Positions 28,101-43,100 of a stretch of 64,000 nucleotides of DNA are shown here, one piece after another; position 1 is the stretch's first letter; every line of letters starts with the position of its first letter. The stretch spans positions 115,007,904 to 115,071,903 of the forward strand of contig OX578277.1 of NCBI GenBank assembly GCA_951217055.1, given 5' to 3'. The position numbers and the translations under genes are program-made. The DNA comes from Gerris lacustris. Its lineage: Eukaryota; Arthropoda; Insecta; Hemiptera; Gerridae. The notes below the pieces were generated by a model. The model saw only the letters and a program-made list of their open reading frames with translations. It was not told the origin of the DNA and did not search any database.

Positions 28101-31100
28101 AATAATAATAGAAATTAACCTAAAAATTAGGTTTAAAAGTAAATGGGTAGAGGTCGTCGAACGAGTGTAAGTTAGTAATTTCTTTTAGAGAAATGAGGTT
28201 TAGAAAGGCCCGGTCAAACGGGAAGTGGACTGTCCACATCGAAAAGCCTGCTGGTCTTATAAATTTACAGTGGTTTATAATATTGATGGTCATCGTGATC
28301 AAACTGAAGGCAGCCTGCCCCGGGGACTAATCCAGTCTACCGTGGACAGATTAGCAGATATATCTTCCACAGAAGTTCGAGGCGAACTTGGAGCAACATT
28401 GTATCTGTACAAATTAGTTTAAATTGTGTCTTTTAAAATACCATTTCTGACTTCAAAGAGAGTTATATTATATATGTCGTGGCTTCATTAACCTTAGGCT
28501 TTTCATAATGCTATTAACCTATAATGCTTTCCATGTTTTTGTAAAATAATCAGACAATTAGTGTGGCACATAGCTTCCTCGAGTCCTAATTTCAATACTT
28601 TAACAATTTTATACTTTTACAACCACTTATTGTCAAATTTAATTAATTTTCCCCCGTTATTAAAATCTGTCATCTTTTTCTTTACATGAATTAAAATATC
28701 AATTTAGCAAAATTTGAAGAGCGCAGACGGTCAAAATTAATCTTGAGCTATCAGCGGACTACTTTTGGCAAACCATTTAAAATTCATAAAAATCAGATGA
28801 AAAATAAATGTATATTTGTGTGCATGAGGAAGAGAAACATATTTATGGGCTGTTGAAACTTATATGATTCCAACAATGGGCTAATTATGACCTACCATCA
28901 AAATTCATTAAAATCGGACGATTATTTTTTTAAGATATTTTGGTTTGCAAAAATCGAGTGACAGACCGACAGTCAGAAACGGAACTAAAAATGTTCCCTG
29001 ATTTCTGAAACGGATTTCTGTTCTGAAATGTTTGAAATCGAAGACATAAGAAATATTGGTTCTTCAGAACGATCACATAGCCCTACAACTATTATACGCC
29101 TTTATAAGGTTAAGAATTCAGTGGAGCCTGGTTGATAGCAGGGCAGGTCGCATGTTACCTAGCTGGTTACTTGGTAGAAACACAGTGGAGCCTAGCTGGT
29201 CGCTTACTGGCTGGAAAAAAGTCACGTGCTTCTTTACGGGCATGAACACAGTGGAGCCTGGCAGGTTACCTGGTTGGGTGCAGTAAGCATTGCAGCAAGC
29301 TTGAACAATTCCTACCTTGATTTCTTCATAGCTCTATGGGAAGTAGATTGGCCTTGAATCGGGGCGCTTTAACACTTTTTCTACACGTCCCCACACAGTG
29401 GAGCCTGGTTGGTAGCAGGGCAGGTCGCATGTTACCTAGCTAGTTACCTACCATGTAGCGGGCCACCCACACATTGCAGCTTGTTTTTAGGTTCAGCACC
29501 CACACTCGAGACTAATCTACTACGCATAGGGCTATTTAACAATTGAGGTAGGAATTCTTCAAGCTTGCTGCTATGCTTACTGCACCCAACCAGGTAACCT
29601 GCCAGGCTCCACTGTGATCGTACCCTTAAAGAAGCACGGGTCATTTTTTTCGGCCTGTAAGCGAGTATGCGAGTAAGCGACTAGCTAGGCTCCACTGTGT
29701 TCGTACCCTAAGGTTGTAGGCACATAGCGCATTAAACCTCTCGGCCTTCAGACTATATGTTGAGTTAACTTGGTGTGTAGGCTTCCGCGGTTAGACTCGT
29801 AATTAACAGCTTGGTTTTCCGGTGAAATCCGCGTCACGAAGGGGTTGAAGTCCAACGTTTTGCTTCCACTACTGGAAGCATCTTCAGAGGTGTGTTGCAT
29901 CGTGATGTTTACGTCTTGCTGTTGCTTCAATTAAAAACCCAATGCACCACACCCCTGAAGATGCTTCCAGTAGTGAAAGCGAAACCAAGGACTCCATCCC
30001 CTTCGTGGCGCGGGTTTCACCGGAAAACCATGCTGTTTATTATATGTTGGGTAGGTAGATTGGGTAATAAGTCAGAGATTAGGTAGTTGGCTTTGTTTAA
30101 CTAATTAGTTACACTTCTTGACACCAGCCACGGCGCAGCATCATTGTCGCAACAATGCGATGGAAAATTACAGTGTGGACGTAAAAATTCTATAATTTAA
30201 TTTTTGAGAAACAGGAAGCCTAATAAAGTTGTTTTTGTTCACCTTGCCAAACCAAATGCCTTGACAACAAACACTAACTATATTATAACTGAGCTTTCTA
30301 TGGAGAAGCTACTGGATTGTCAGCCATTGATACCTTGCAGTAACCGTTGAGTATGATATGGAACTCGTTCTGTCTCTGGCCGGAGTACGTCAGGACATCG
30401 TTGGAAGCCAAAGTTACTCTCTCTACACTGTGGCATAAATGACGTATGAATTCAGCATTAGTCGCCTCCTGTAGAACCGCAAAACATAATAAAATAAATA
30501 TACAACCATGTGCTTTCACCAGTTACATTAATTGTGATTGGTTAAAAGTTAATATCTAAGAATGTTTATTATTTATAGTTGTTTGAATTCAGATATTTTC
30601 CCCGGGTATAAAATTATCACTAGGACCAGCTGATTTAGGCCCAAATCACGTTGCTATGACAACGCCAGTTTGACAACGAAACTTTTAAATAAATAAGGGT
30701 CCTTGGTTTTACCTACGGACCCTAAAAAGTGTGATCTTCCTTTGTCCCAATGTAGATTGGATTAAAGAACTAAAATATTATTTTTCTTAATAGATAGTTA
30801 GACTAAGGGATATAAACTTTCCTGTATATTATTTCTTTGTCTAAATAACTAATAATATTGGACTCATGGTGGTTAACTGAAAATGAACGCAATGTAAACT
30901 AACACAGATTATTTTGTATCATAATTTCATAATAACTCTTATAATTGAATTTCTTTTATAACCGATTGTTCTTGTAAATGAGTCAACAGTTAGTTAATGA
31001 ATTCTTAAATAAAAAAAACATACTTTTTCTTCTTCTTCTTTTAAAAGGAGATCAAAGCTCCAAACCGTTCCTAAAGATATACAGTAATGGAGCCACGCGA

Positions 31101-34100
31101 TGTCCAGTAACTAATAAGTTAAATTCTAAAACCCTACAAAAAGGTACTCCCCTCATTAAAAATTGCTTGCATACGAGTCTGCAAGACAGTGAGACATTTT
31201 TATATAACGCTTTTTGGTGTCGTTTGGAGGAGAGGGTGTCCTTGAACGAACCAATCATTCATAATCATAAGGCGATGTAAACGAGTGCAGTTAGCTCCTA
31301 CCTATTTCTATTCTCCTAGTACAGTACCGCTTGGGGAGGGGACGCCGTAGCAACAGCGGTACCAAGTGCGGTAGTGGGAGACACTATCCCTACCAAGAGC
31401 TGACAGACTCGATTGAACACCTCCTATACCTTCCTAACACCTTGATCCTATATCTTCCCCACTCGTGTAACGTAACGCTTTTCGAGGTTAATGTGCCACA
31501 GCCAAAACATAAAAATGTCAAAAACAAACAATGTTCTAAGAAGAAGTAAAGTACTTACCGCTAGCACTCTGAACAGCGTCTGGTCCATCAGAACCTCTTT
31601 GTAACACTCCCACTCGTAGTTATCCTTAAGGTGCTGAGGCAAATCAAACATCAAGTCCTTGTTCTCCAACAGAGTAAAAGCTTCACTGAAACCGTTATCA
31701 AATTCAAACAAATACTGGAGAGCTCAGTAAATAAACTGATACTGATAGTACACAAAGTAAGTAATGATAACCGTCAGATGGATAGGATGAACCGCTTGTT
31801 GGAGCCTAACAATTAGACTTATTGGTTCCAATTAGAGGTGGGTAATAACAGTTATTTGGCGGTAACATGTTATTACTGTTATGTTATTTGAGTAACAGGT
31901 AACAGTCCCCTTTCGGGCCGCCAAGGGGGGGGAGAGCTTTTGATGCCAAGCCAAAAAAAAACATGGGGGGGGGTTTGATATTTAACATAAATCCACAAAT
32001 TATTGTGAATTGCGAATTATTGTTTTTAGTAATTTGTTGAAGGCCAAAGGTGAAGGGTGAAATATAACTCTACATAAAAAATAATTTCATAATAAAACAG
32101 GGTTCCTTAAACTTAAAACGTGAACGAACCGACAAGCAAAATAAAATTAAATACCCTTTTTGAAACTGATAATAATAATTGATGATACATCAAAAATAGT
32201 TGCAGTAATGTGACGTCGTAGAGAGGTGTAATATAATTATAATGAAAGTTGTTCGAGGAAAATCGGGCCTAAGCCATAAGGTAAGGGACATTGGGACTCG
32301 GAGCAGAACAAGGTCCCATACAAGTTAGAACCGATCTCTACTCTACAACAGCGAAATCTTTGCCGTATATAATAAAATGATTTAAACTTTAATAACAGAA
32401 ACAGGACAGAGAACAGAAAGAATCAGGATAACATTAACGAAACTATAACAATAACAGCAATGAAGTGTTATCTTTTATCCTATAACATAACAGCAATGAA
32501 GTGTTATCTGTTATCCTATAACAATAACAGCAATGAAGTGTTATCTGTTATCCTATAACATAACAGCAATGAAGTGTTATCTGTTATCCTATAACAATAA
32601 CAGCAATGAAGTGTTATCTGTTATCCTATAACATAACAGCAATGAAGTGTTATCCTATAACATAACAGCAATGAAGTGTTATCCTATAACATAACAGCAA
32701 TGAAGTGTTATCCTATAACATAACAGCAATGAAGTGTTATCCTATAACATAACAGCAATGAAGTGTTATCCTATAACATAACAGCAATGAAGTGTTATCT
32801 GTTATCCTATAACAATAACAGCAATGAAGTGTTATCTGTTATCCTATAACATAACAGCAATGAAGTGTTATCCTATAACATAACAGCAATGAAGTGTTAT
32901 CCTATAACATAACAGCAATGAAGTGTTATCCTATAACATAACAGCAATGAAGTGTTATCCTATAACAATAACAGCTCATTGCATCTTGTTCTTGTAACTT
33001 GAAATGTTATTGATTCTGTTATAAAATAACAATAACAGATATGATCTGATATTGTTATCAAATCTGTTCTGTTATCTGAGCTGTTATAATGTGAACTGTT
33101 ATTCGATAACAGGACTTTTTCAATAACATGTTATCGGACGAACTGTTATTCTCCAATAACATGTTATTGTAAACTGTTCTGTTATTTTCGACCCACCTCT
33201 AGTTCCAATTTTACTATCATCTTGGTACTGAGTTCCAGCCCCTTCACACATCATACCACTGTACAATTTACCACCGAAGCAGTATGGTGTGATCATTAGT
33301 GAGCTATATAAATCAGAGTAATCGAACCCAATACCTCATACTGCCCTCGATTTATTAATGGCCCAGCAGGCGGTACAAGTGACGATAATGTTTTATGGCA
33401 CACAGACACACTGTCCCCTACACAAAAGTTTATAAGACATCAAAGTAGTAATGCAAACTGACCTGTTCCTTTCCCACTGCACTTGTAGGTAGGTAAACAT
33501 TCGTTCCACTAGACTCGCGGGCGCACTGAAGTTTCGAAGAAACTGAACCACGGACTTTGAATATTCTTCCATCAAATCCCTACAAAATCACACAATTATT
33601 TTAGATATGATCATTTCCACTGTTAAAAGTAACATATCTATTGTTCATTTAGATAGTCTGCCATTTAGTGTTCTACATAGCTTCCTTGCATCAAATAATT
33701 GTGGACAAATGACCACATGAGTGTGAGGTTAACGTTCGCTTTTAAGACATCGATTACGAAATATTGGAATTTCAAACAGTCAAATTGCAAACTTCCTCGA
33801 AAAATACCAAAACTTTGTTTTCTCTAACAGAATTGTGGTTTTTCCATGCTGAATCTAGCCTTGTCTAAATCTAGGTAATGTGAAAAAGTTGCAACAAAAT
33901 TTCATTATCAATAAAATTTCAAGGGTGATTTATTAGAATACGTGTCAGACGTAGTATCAAATCCACTCACGTTCAAATACGATTTAGTTTTATAAAATGA
34001 TATAATTCTGGCATTTTCTGATAGCAACGTAAAAAAAAAATTAACTTTTAATAGAGATACAAGGAGATATGAAACTATCCCACTTCCTATGACAAATGAA

Positions 34101-37100
34101 AGAGGCAAAATAGCCGACAAATCGCTGATTTCTATAAATCCAGCGTTTACCCAGACACGTTCCGTTCAGTCAATCTTTGCTGCCAGCAAGGAAAATTAAT
34201 CAACCATCGGAAATGGCAGACCGTATACTGGACGTCAATGGTGGATACTCAAGAGACACAGTTATGAATATAGTTCCTCAAACGACAGGCTTAAGGTACA
34301 ATAATAGGGTAGGTAGGGAAGATTCTGAATTGATTCCTAATCCTTACTTATTGGCTAAATTGATTCCCGACCAAAAAGAACTTGATTCCCGGATTAATTT
34401 ATCACATGTTCAAATTAATTCCCCAATTCAGTTCGAATTAATTCCCGTTTATTTATTTAATTTTTCTTAAATTCTTTCTTATTGTATCTTTATTTTTTGT
34501 TAAGTATTACTAATTTTTTTTAATCAAATTTTATTATTAATAAAAATATACAACAAAATATATTCTTACATTATTATAAAAATACAAAATCATTAAAGTC
34601 AATTAAGTACATCACTATCAATTTTTTCATGGTTATAACAAGTATCACTCCCAACAAGTCTTTTGTTCCTCATCTAACTAAAAAAGCACTTGCAAGAAGA
34701 TTTACAGCACGTCCTTCTTTTAAATTTTTATGAAAACAAAATTTTAATCAATCTAGTAAAATCAAAGGCTTTAACTTCTCACTATTAATAAATTTCATGA
34801 TAAAAAACATAAAATATGGCTTAAAAGAATTATTTCACAACTAGACAAGTCGACTCCTAGTTGCAGACTAAGTAAAATTTACCTTTAATAAACAGCGTTA
34901 TCATAGTTGTTTAGTATAATCACGTATGATTTCGTTTATTATAATATACAGTTACAATAATGTATTAACAGGATTAACTTATCAGGTAAACACAGGAATT
35001 AATTTATGGTCAGGTATCTACTAAACTGACCCGTAACTTCAACGTTAATCCACGGAATCTACTCAAATTCGAGAGCGGTGCCGCTTACGTTCATGTTTTC
35101 ATTGAGTACAAATGATATCTCGATTTTTCTGAACATGTTATGCCAAATTTCGTCAAAATCACACAGTAGTTTAGGTTCCATGCGTCTGCACAGACAACAG
35201 ACAATAAACCCCTTTTTGACTCAGAGGACCTCAAAATGTGGAAATCCAACAAAATCTCAAAAATTGAATTTTCGCGCCATCCTAATACTTTCTCTTTATA
35301 TGAGAAGGTAGAAAGGTCAGGGAGATAGCTCAAATATGTTTCCCTTGAGGTTAAATGTGTTAATATTATTGATTTTGTTTACCTCTGACGGTCGTTGAGA
35401 GAGAGTGCGGCTGAATAGGTGGCCATGAGGTAGCGTCCTATGATGGCAGTGATGTACATAGAGACCATAACGAACACGTAGCCACTCAGTGACTTGGGAA
35501 CCACAAACCCCACTCCCATCTGAGACAGCAGCATCGCACTGAAGTATATACACACTCCCACGGGGGACTTGTACTGAATCTGACATACACATGAACAAAT
35601 AAGATAACAACTTGGGGCCACAAGTATAGGCAGTGGTGGGGGGCCTGGGTGGTTCGGAGGCTAGAGCGCTCGCCTTGTGATAAGGCAAGTTAAGCAGCCT
35701 CGAGCAGGGTCAGAAGAAGGATGGGTGACCGCTTCTGACCACAGCTCTGGGTTCGATTCAATGTCCACCCAGCACTGTTTAAACAAATGGGAAGCTCCTC
35801 GAAAGAGTAGCGCCACCAGGTTTCGGCCTGGAAACCATGATGACGACACTCCTGGTTGTAATACAACTAGGAGGGAGTCATGGTTAACGACCATATCTTC
35901 ACACTAGTGTGTTAAGATTTCGGTCCCTAACCCGGGATTGATGCGTCTTCGGGTGTAAAAAGTCCACCGGAATTAAAAAAATAAAAAAATCAAATTATAA
36001 TTATCATTAACTACGGGAGACATACAGAGAAAAGTAGACCCCAGCACCGGGACTTGAATCACGGGCCTTCTATATATCCGTTACAGACGCTATTACCAAC
36101 TGAGCTGTACTGGAGAATGATTTTCTCTGTCGTTATCGATACCAAGTCCCGAATCCAAGCTTTCAATCTTTTCTACAAGTCTAGCAAGCCAATATTCACG
36201 GCAATAGAACTAGACCGAGAATTAACGCTTATAATTATAAAGTACACAATTAGTACCTGTACCTAGTACAATTAATAAGAAATTCAATTTTTTAAGTCTT
36301 TGGTAGTATTCATACTACGGAATGATTAAATTTTAATTTAAATCAAATTATAATTATCAGTAATAGCGGGAGACTTGCAGAGAAAAATATAGTAGGAGGC
36401 CCGTGGTTCAAGTACCAGTTCTGCAATACTATCATACATTCCTTGACAACAAACAGCTCAAAATGAAGGGTTATATTGGGTAAATCTTCTAAACTGGTGA
36501 CGTCAAACTTTTCTTTAGCCCACTTTTCAGAATTGGAACCGCATAATAATTTTGTGTTTATTTCGCTAGCAATGCAAGATTGTTTTGTAGTTTAGCATCC
36601 CCCCCCCATCAGTGTACTTGTAGCCCCGTTTGCTTTACCTTAGCCCCACATAATCTCATTACACATTAGTATTAGTAATATTTAAGGTTAAAAAAACTCT
36701 AATATCTACCAGGGGTGGGCAAATACGGCTCAATGTTGATAAAGTGTCAGCTGTCACTTTTTTTTTTTTTTTTTCATGTAAAATTTGTTTCCTTTATGCT
36801 CTCTTTTTCTTCTTACTTCTATGTTTATTCTACTTTATACTCATGTAAATTGCTTCCTAGTTCTGTTTTTCTTTATTTTTCCTGTCACGTGTTTTCATGT
36901 TATTTTTTATCAATTTACTCTTTATTTTCTTTGGCCTAATGCCACACTTCTTGTATTAAAGTTACTATTAATGTATGTTACTGTTGCTCTGATGATGAAA
37001 ACGTAATAAAGTTGTCAAAACTTCGCCTATATGGAATTATAAAGTCTAGGAGTACTTGTTAATTAGGAGCCCTCCCTAAAAGTTAGAGGTGGTTAGAGTT

Positions 37101-40100
37101 AGTTTCCTTTAACCACCTCTAAATACCTTCACACGTTATCTACAGCAGAAAACACCTCTAACCACCTAACTTGTTGATTAGGAGCCCTCCCTAAAAGTTA
37201 GAGGTAGTTTTTCCTTTAACCACATGTAACCACCTCCAACCACCTCTAACTTGTTAATTGGGAGCCCTCCATAAAAGTTAGAGGTGGTTAGAGGTAGTTT
37301 TTCCTTTAACCACCTCTAAATACCTTCAACCACCTAACTTGTTGATTAGGAGCCCTCCCTAAAAGTTAGAGGTAGTTTTTCCTTTAACCACATGTAACCA
37401 CCTCCAACCACCTCTAACTTGTTAATTAGGACGCCCCCCCCCCCTTCTAAAAGTTAGAGGTAGTTAGAGGTAGTTTCCCCTTTAACCACCTCTAACCACC
37501 TCTATCTTGTTAATTAGGAGCCCTCCCTAACAGTTAGAGGTGGTTAGAGGTAGTTTCTTCTTTAACCACCACTGAACACCTTCAATCACCTCTAAACACC
37601 ACGAGGAAATAAATGTTAAGAAATTAAAATTCGGAGATGTACATAAATTTGATTGGGGGTAATTTCAAGTGTGAAAATAAAGATTAAATAATAAGATAAT
37701 ATATAAGCTAAATACATCTCCTCGACTCAAGCACTGTTCCTTCAGCTGATAGTACCATCCATCAGGAGAACATTCTTCTCTGTAAACAAAATAAACAAAC
37801 AGCTTAGCTGTAGCATTAAATATATTTAAAATAGAAAACATGATTAGATAAAAAGAAAAGGTCGAGAGGGTAAGCAAACGTTGCCACAATTATAGCCAGT
37901 GGTAAATTGCTATTCTGCGCAACAGTCATGCATTGCTGAGGAATCAAACAGCTTAAAATGAAGTACTTTAAAATTATTATTAAAAACTTATTGTTATGGG
38001 TAAATCTGTTACATTGGCCACACCACAAAAACCAATTGTCAGAATTGAGGAATCCTTTTTCTATTCAAATCCGGGGAGCTTTTACGGCCCAAGACATAGA
38101 TCAATGTATGTGGGTCCTTTCAATAAATCTGGTTTAAGGCATGTTTTCCTAGAAGCGACTTCAGCGACTGTCGTGGACGACTCCTCTTTTGCATGTTAAG
38201 AGTCGCTCGGCTACGAAAACGGTAACTTGCAAACTCAGAAGAGCAGTCCACAGCTATAGTCACTGGGCAACTATCGCTTGAGCGTCTATCGCTGGAGTCG
38301 CGTCAAGGAAAATTCAGCTTTAGCCGACCCAATACCGAATTGATACAAGACAACCATCAACCATACCCCGCACACATGGGTTAAGAGTTGTGTAAGACGA
38401 TCCACTACTTTAATTTTAGGAAGCATGGAAGTTGATTTTATTTAATACGCCGTTAAGGCTGGTGACTATGATTTATTTAATCTAAGTATTTTGACAGGAT
38501 ATGGACTGTCTGAAATGTGTTGTATATTTCTGTTATCGTGGGAAATGCAATCTTGCCAGATTTCACTAGCTGGCACGTGAATGCTGAATTTCTATTTAGC
38601 TGAAAATGGAGGAGAGGGGATGAAGTCTCCAGTAGGAAGGGACAGAGTGATATCCGTTTAGGGTCACTCTGATCTGGACTCTTCCCCAGGTATGTTCTAA
38701 GCTTTCCCTTATCAGGGGTTTTGCTACCACACACTTTGGTCGATCCGGACTCTTCCCCAGGTATGTTCTAAGCTTTCCCTTATCAGGGGTTTTGCTACTT
38801 CACACTTTGGCCGATCCGGACTTTTCCCCAGGTATGTCTTTAGCTTTCCCTCATCAGGGGTTTGTTATGCTACACTTTTGTCTCACCATGTAAGCTGTCA
38901 CACTTTATTTGATGTTAGATTTGTAATTCAATGTTTAGTCGAGCTCACCTCCTGAGCCCATTTATATTTGTATCTGTGAATGCTCAATAACTATTTTTAG
39001 ATGTCATATATAGTGGCTGTGATTAATTTTATTAATTACCCCTCAGTTTCCCAGAGTTAGTTTCGGGGTTTCAAGGTTTATAAGGTTTATTCGGTTAGAT
39101 GCCCTTACCCTCAGAGAAAGGAAGGGGTAGAAGGAGAAATGAGGTTCATTATACTACACCCCTATACTAAACCTCCCAAGCGAGCTCAATCTGAACTAAA
39201 GTGATCACGTGATGAATGCTACTGCATTCATTTGATACCCCCCTCAAAGAAGATTGCTATTGGTTATCTAGGAACTGCTGCACGTTTATTAACGACGTTA
39301 CTGCCCTTAGATAATTAATAAGGTTAACAACAAACATTAAAGTACATATTTATAAAGAAAACTGTATTAAAAATAAAAATATTAAATCAAGTAAGAAAAT
39401 ATCACTTAATCACTTATTCTTATTCGCTGATATCAGATAAAATTCGAGTTTTTATCGAGATATCGATACTGTTTCACCAAACTGCCGCTTGAAAGTGTTA
39501 GTATAAGGGTGTAGCATAATGAACCACTTTATGAGACCCAGATTCTAAAGTAGTGTTCCCTCTATCCTTTCCTTGCTCTGAGCCCTTACCTACTGGTTTA
39601 GCTTAAATCTATTAAAACTCTAAATCTTACAGTTGGTCGGAAAACCATATCTTTACATCTCTTGGTATCAACTTTTTTTTTTTTTTTATCAAGCCACCAT
39701 GGGAGTGTCGATAGTTATGCCGAAACCTGCTGGCATTGAATCTTTTGAGTAGCTCCCCATATGTATAAGCAATGCTGGGTGGAAATTGTGCGGTACTTCG
39801 GTCTAGGAATCAAACAACTGAACAAAGAACTGTGTGGTCACCCATTCAGGTGCAGACATAAAGCTTTATTTTCCTAGACGCGACTCCAGCGATTGACGCT
39901 TAAGCGATAGTCCCCCAGCGATTATCTCTGAGGACTCCTCTTTTGAGATTGCATGTTACCGTCTTCCTAGCTGAGCAACTCTTAACATGCAAACTCTAAT
40001 AATTTTGTGGCAGTGACAAACGCTCAGCATCTATCACTGGAGTCGTGTCTAGGAAAAACCTACCTTGAACTGTGGGGGAGAGAAAAAGTGTAATCTATGG

Positions 40101-43100
40101 AAAGTGAAAAAGTTGGAAAAAATAGACTTAAAGTAAAACTAACACAGGGTAGCAGGCGGTCATGTAGAATATGCTTCCGATCATACAAGCTCCGACACAT
40201 GAGAAATACACGTACTTCAAAATACTGATCAGGGTTAAACCAATTGTGTGGTTCGCTTCTAAGTTTTTAAAATATATTATCACCTGAAATGAGAAATAAA
40301 TATTAACATCAGTAAAATATTACATTAGTTAAGCTCAACCCAAGAATCCCTCACAACAACAGACAAAAATATAATACAAAAAAGAAGTTGCATAATTTGC
40401 ATCTGTATTTCCAAGCAAGATTAGTCATTGTCTGAATTTAACAATTTGCCGTATGACAGTAGCACGTGACGTGTCATTCTATGAAATTTCTTTATGGAAT
40501 TTCATAAAATTGTTAACCATCCAATATCTGGTTCTGTTTTTCTTCAATATTCGTCAACTATAACCTATTAAACCTTAAACAAGGCTACCTTTTAATTGAT
40601 ATACAGGGTCGACCCACGATAACATGTTATAACGAAACTGGTAGATTCTATGGGTCAAATGCTACAAGAAAAATGTCGAGTAAGTATATGCCCATTTTCT
40701 CAATAGCTCTCGAGATATCAATTCATTTATTTTTTCAAAGGGATTTACGCAAATATTCAAAACGTGAATAGTATCTAAAAAAATTAGATGAGATAGAGAA
40801 ATTGGGCTAAGGGACAATTTTAAAGATTAAAGAGCATAAAAAAACCTTTCAAATTCACTCATTGATTTTCAAATTATCAGCTGCTAAGCATCTTTTAAGT
40901 CCTGTTACATTGAAAAATGTGATTTTTTTTATTTTTATTTTTATTCTTTTTATTTTTATTTTTAATTCGACCACGAAATTTCATAGCTGTCTTAATTAAG
41001 GGAGGTTTGAAAGGGGGCCAATTATAATCAAAGTTTAAGATGAACGAACTAGGTTTTAAATTATGGTGGATTGAATGTTACCATACGTGAAATTATTCGG
41101 ACAGAATCTCAACAAGCAATTCTTGAACAAATGCAAAACCAAAAATGGTCTCCCTGAATGAAACCAAAATACTTCGGATCCTCATAGGAAATTTAATGCT
41201 GAATATAATAGTTCCTATAAACATGGATCCGGAACAGTTTCACATAATTTTTGTTTATCCTTAAAACTCTCCAATACTACACTTCTTACCATAGAACATG
41301 TTGAAGAAACCCTTGTAGAGAATAGTAGTTTTCGTTGAATGATAAATCCCAGCTCTGTAAAACAAACCCCTGATTTTAAGCGAAATTTCTTAATGCCTTT
41401 TAACTGTGAGATTATAGATATACTCTGAGATGATTTGCAAGCATGATAACTAAATTAATAAGGCTGGACTTCCACTGGACGTGTTTTCAGGCGAACAATG
41501 TTCGCGTTAATTCCGGTGTATCATTGACTTTGCATAAAGGCACACGTCCCACTGTATACCATTCAAGCGATGTGTGTGTTTGCACTGTCAAATCTGAAGT
41601 AGTTCACATCTTTATAACTTCTACTGACGCTTGCAGTGACTGGGGTACAATAAGCTACGTGACGTCACTTACGTAAAAAAAATTTGTTGTTACGTTGGCT
41701 AAGCTGAGCTGGCTCATAACAAAGAATATACAAATGGGTTTTATCAGTGCTATTTTCTTTTATTATTATTTTTTTATCAATTTTATTAATTTAAGAATGA
41801 AAAATGTCTGAATGCTTTGAATTTGGGTGCAACCATAGAGCCTTAAAATATAAATGTCACTTTTACCGCAATACTAATCTATTTTCTGTGTGGCGTAACA
41901 TCTGTAGGTAAGTTCTTTTATATCTGATTTGAGTTATTTGTAAGAATTATTTGTTTTGTCATCCATAATGTATAAATGTAGTGGCTTATTAATGATGTTA
42001 CTGATATATGATTAGGTTAAAAACAGTTAAAAAAAACGTTTAATAGAATAAAAAGAGGGGAAAACTATGAAATGCTTGCAGAACACTAGTAAACAATTGT
42101 TTGTTATGAGCCAGTAAAAGATAACCTGACGAAAAATCGTGGAGGGTGCATAACTTCACAGCAACCTTCGTCACTTTACGTAACCTCACTGACGCGACGT
42201 ATACACGCCACCTGTTGTTGGACTCGAGAGTAAAGACTACTATAAAATTCTCATGATAGGATTTAAAAACATGTATGCGAGTGTAAACTCGAAAACATTC
42301 TTCACACGAAAACTCTTCCAGTGAACGTCTAGCCAGAACTTACTTTTCTGCTGTAGATGAACGTGTTAATACGCCAGATGAGCTTTTCATAGTGTTTAAC
42401 AGAGAAGAACGTGTACAAGGGTAGAATAGCGATGAAATCGATATACGTGTATACACGTTGCAGCTTACTAGCTACAGACACTGAACTAACTGTAACAACA
42501 CACCGATCAACAGCTTCAGTATTGCAATGAAATTATTAATTTACTAATAAACCTTCAATTACTAGAGCAAAAACAGGAAAGTCTAGTAATTAATGTATAA
42601 TGGTAAAGGTTAAAAAAACCCTATTAATAGTTCAATTAGCTAGTATATTGTCAAACCATAAATAACATATGTACAAATATATAAGAGTACAGACCGGTTT
42701 CGACAACAAAGTCAGTGTACTGATGAGGCTTAGTATTTAAATATGAAGTGTCGAGAGCCAGTTGTTGTATGGGGGGGGGGGGGAGAAGGGTTATTTGTCG
42801 GAATTAACTGCTGATAAAGGAACAAGCATGTTTTGAATTATTAGTGTATGGTGTGGGAAGTTGGCATTTTCGCCCTGCATGGGTACCCAAGTATTCATCC
42901 ATGGTGCTTAAAGGGTAACGGTGTATGTGTTCATTTATCGGCGTGTTCTTTTAACAGCGTAGGTGTTCTGTAATGGGGAAGCCAAGTCTAGAATATTCTA
43001 GAAAAGCAGTGTAGCCCTTTAAAGCCGGGTTCCCACGTTGACTTATATATATAATATAGATATATGCCATACAATCTCAATCAATACAATTAATTATAGG

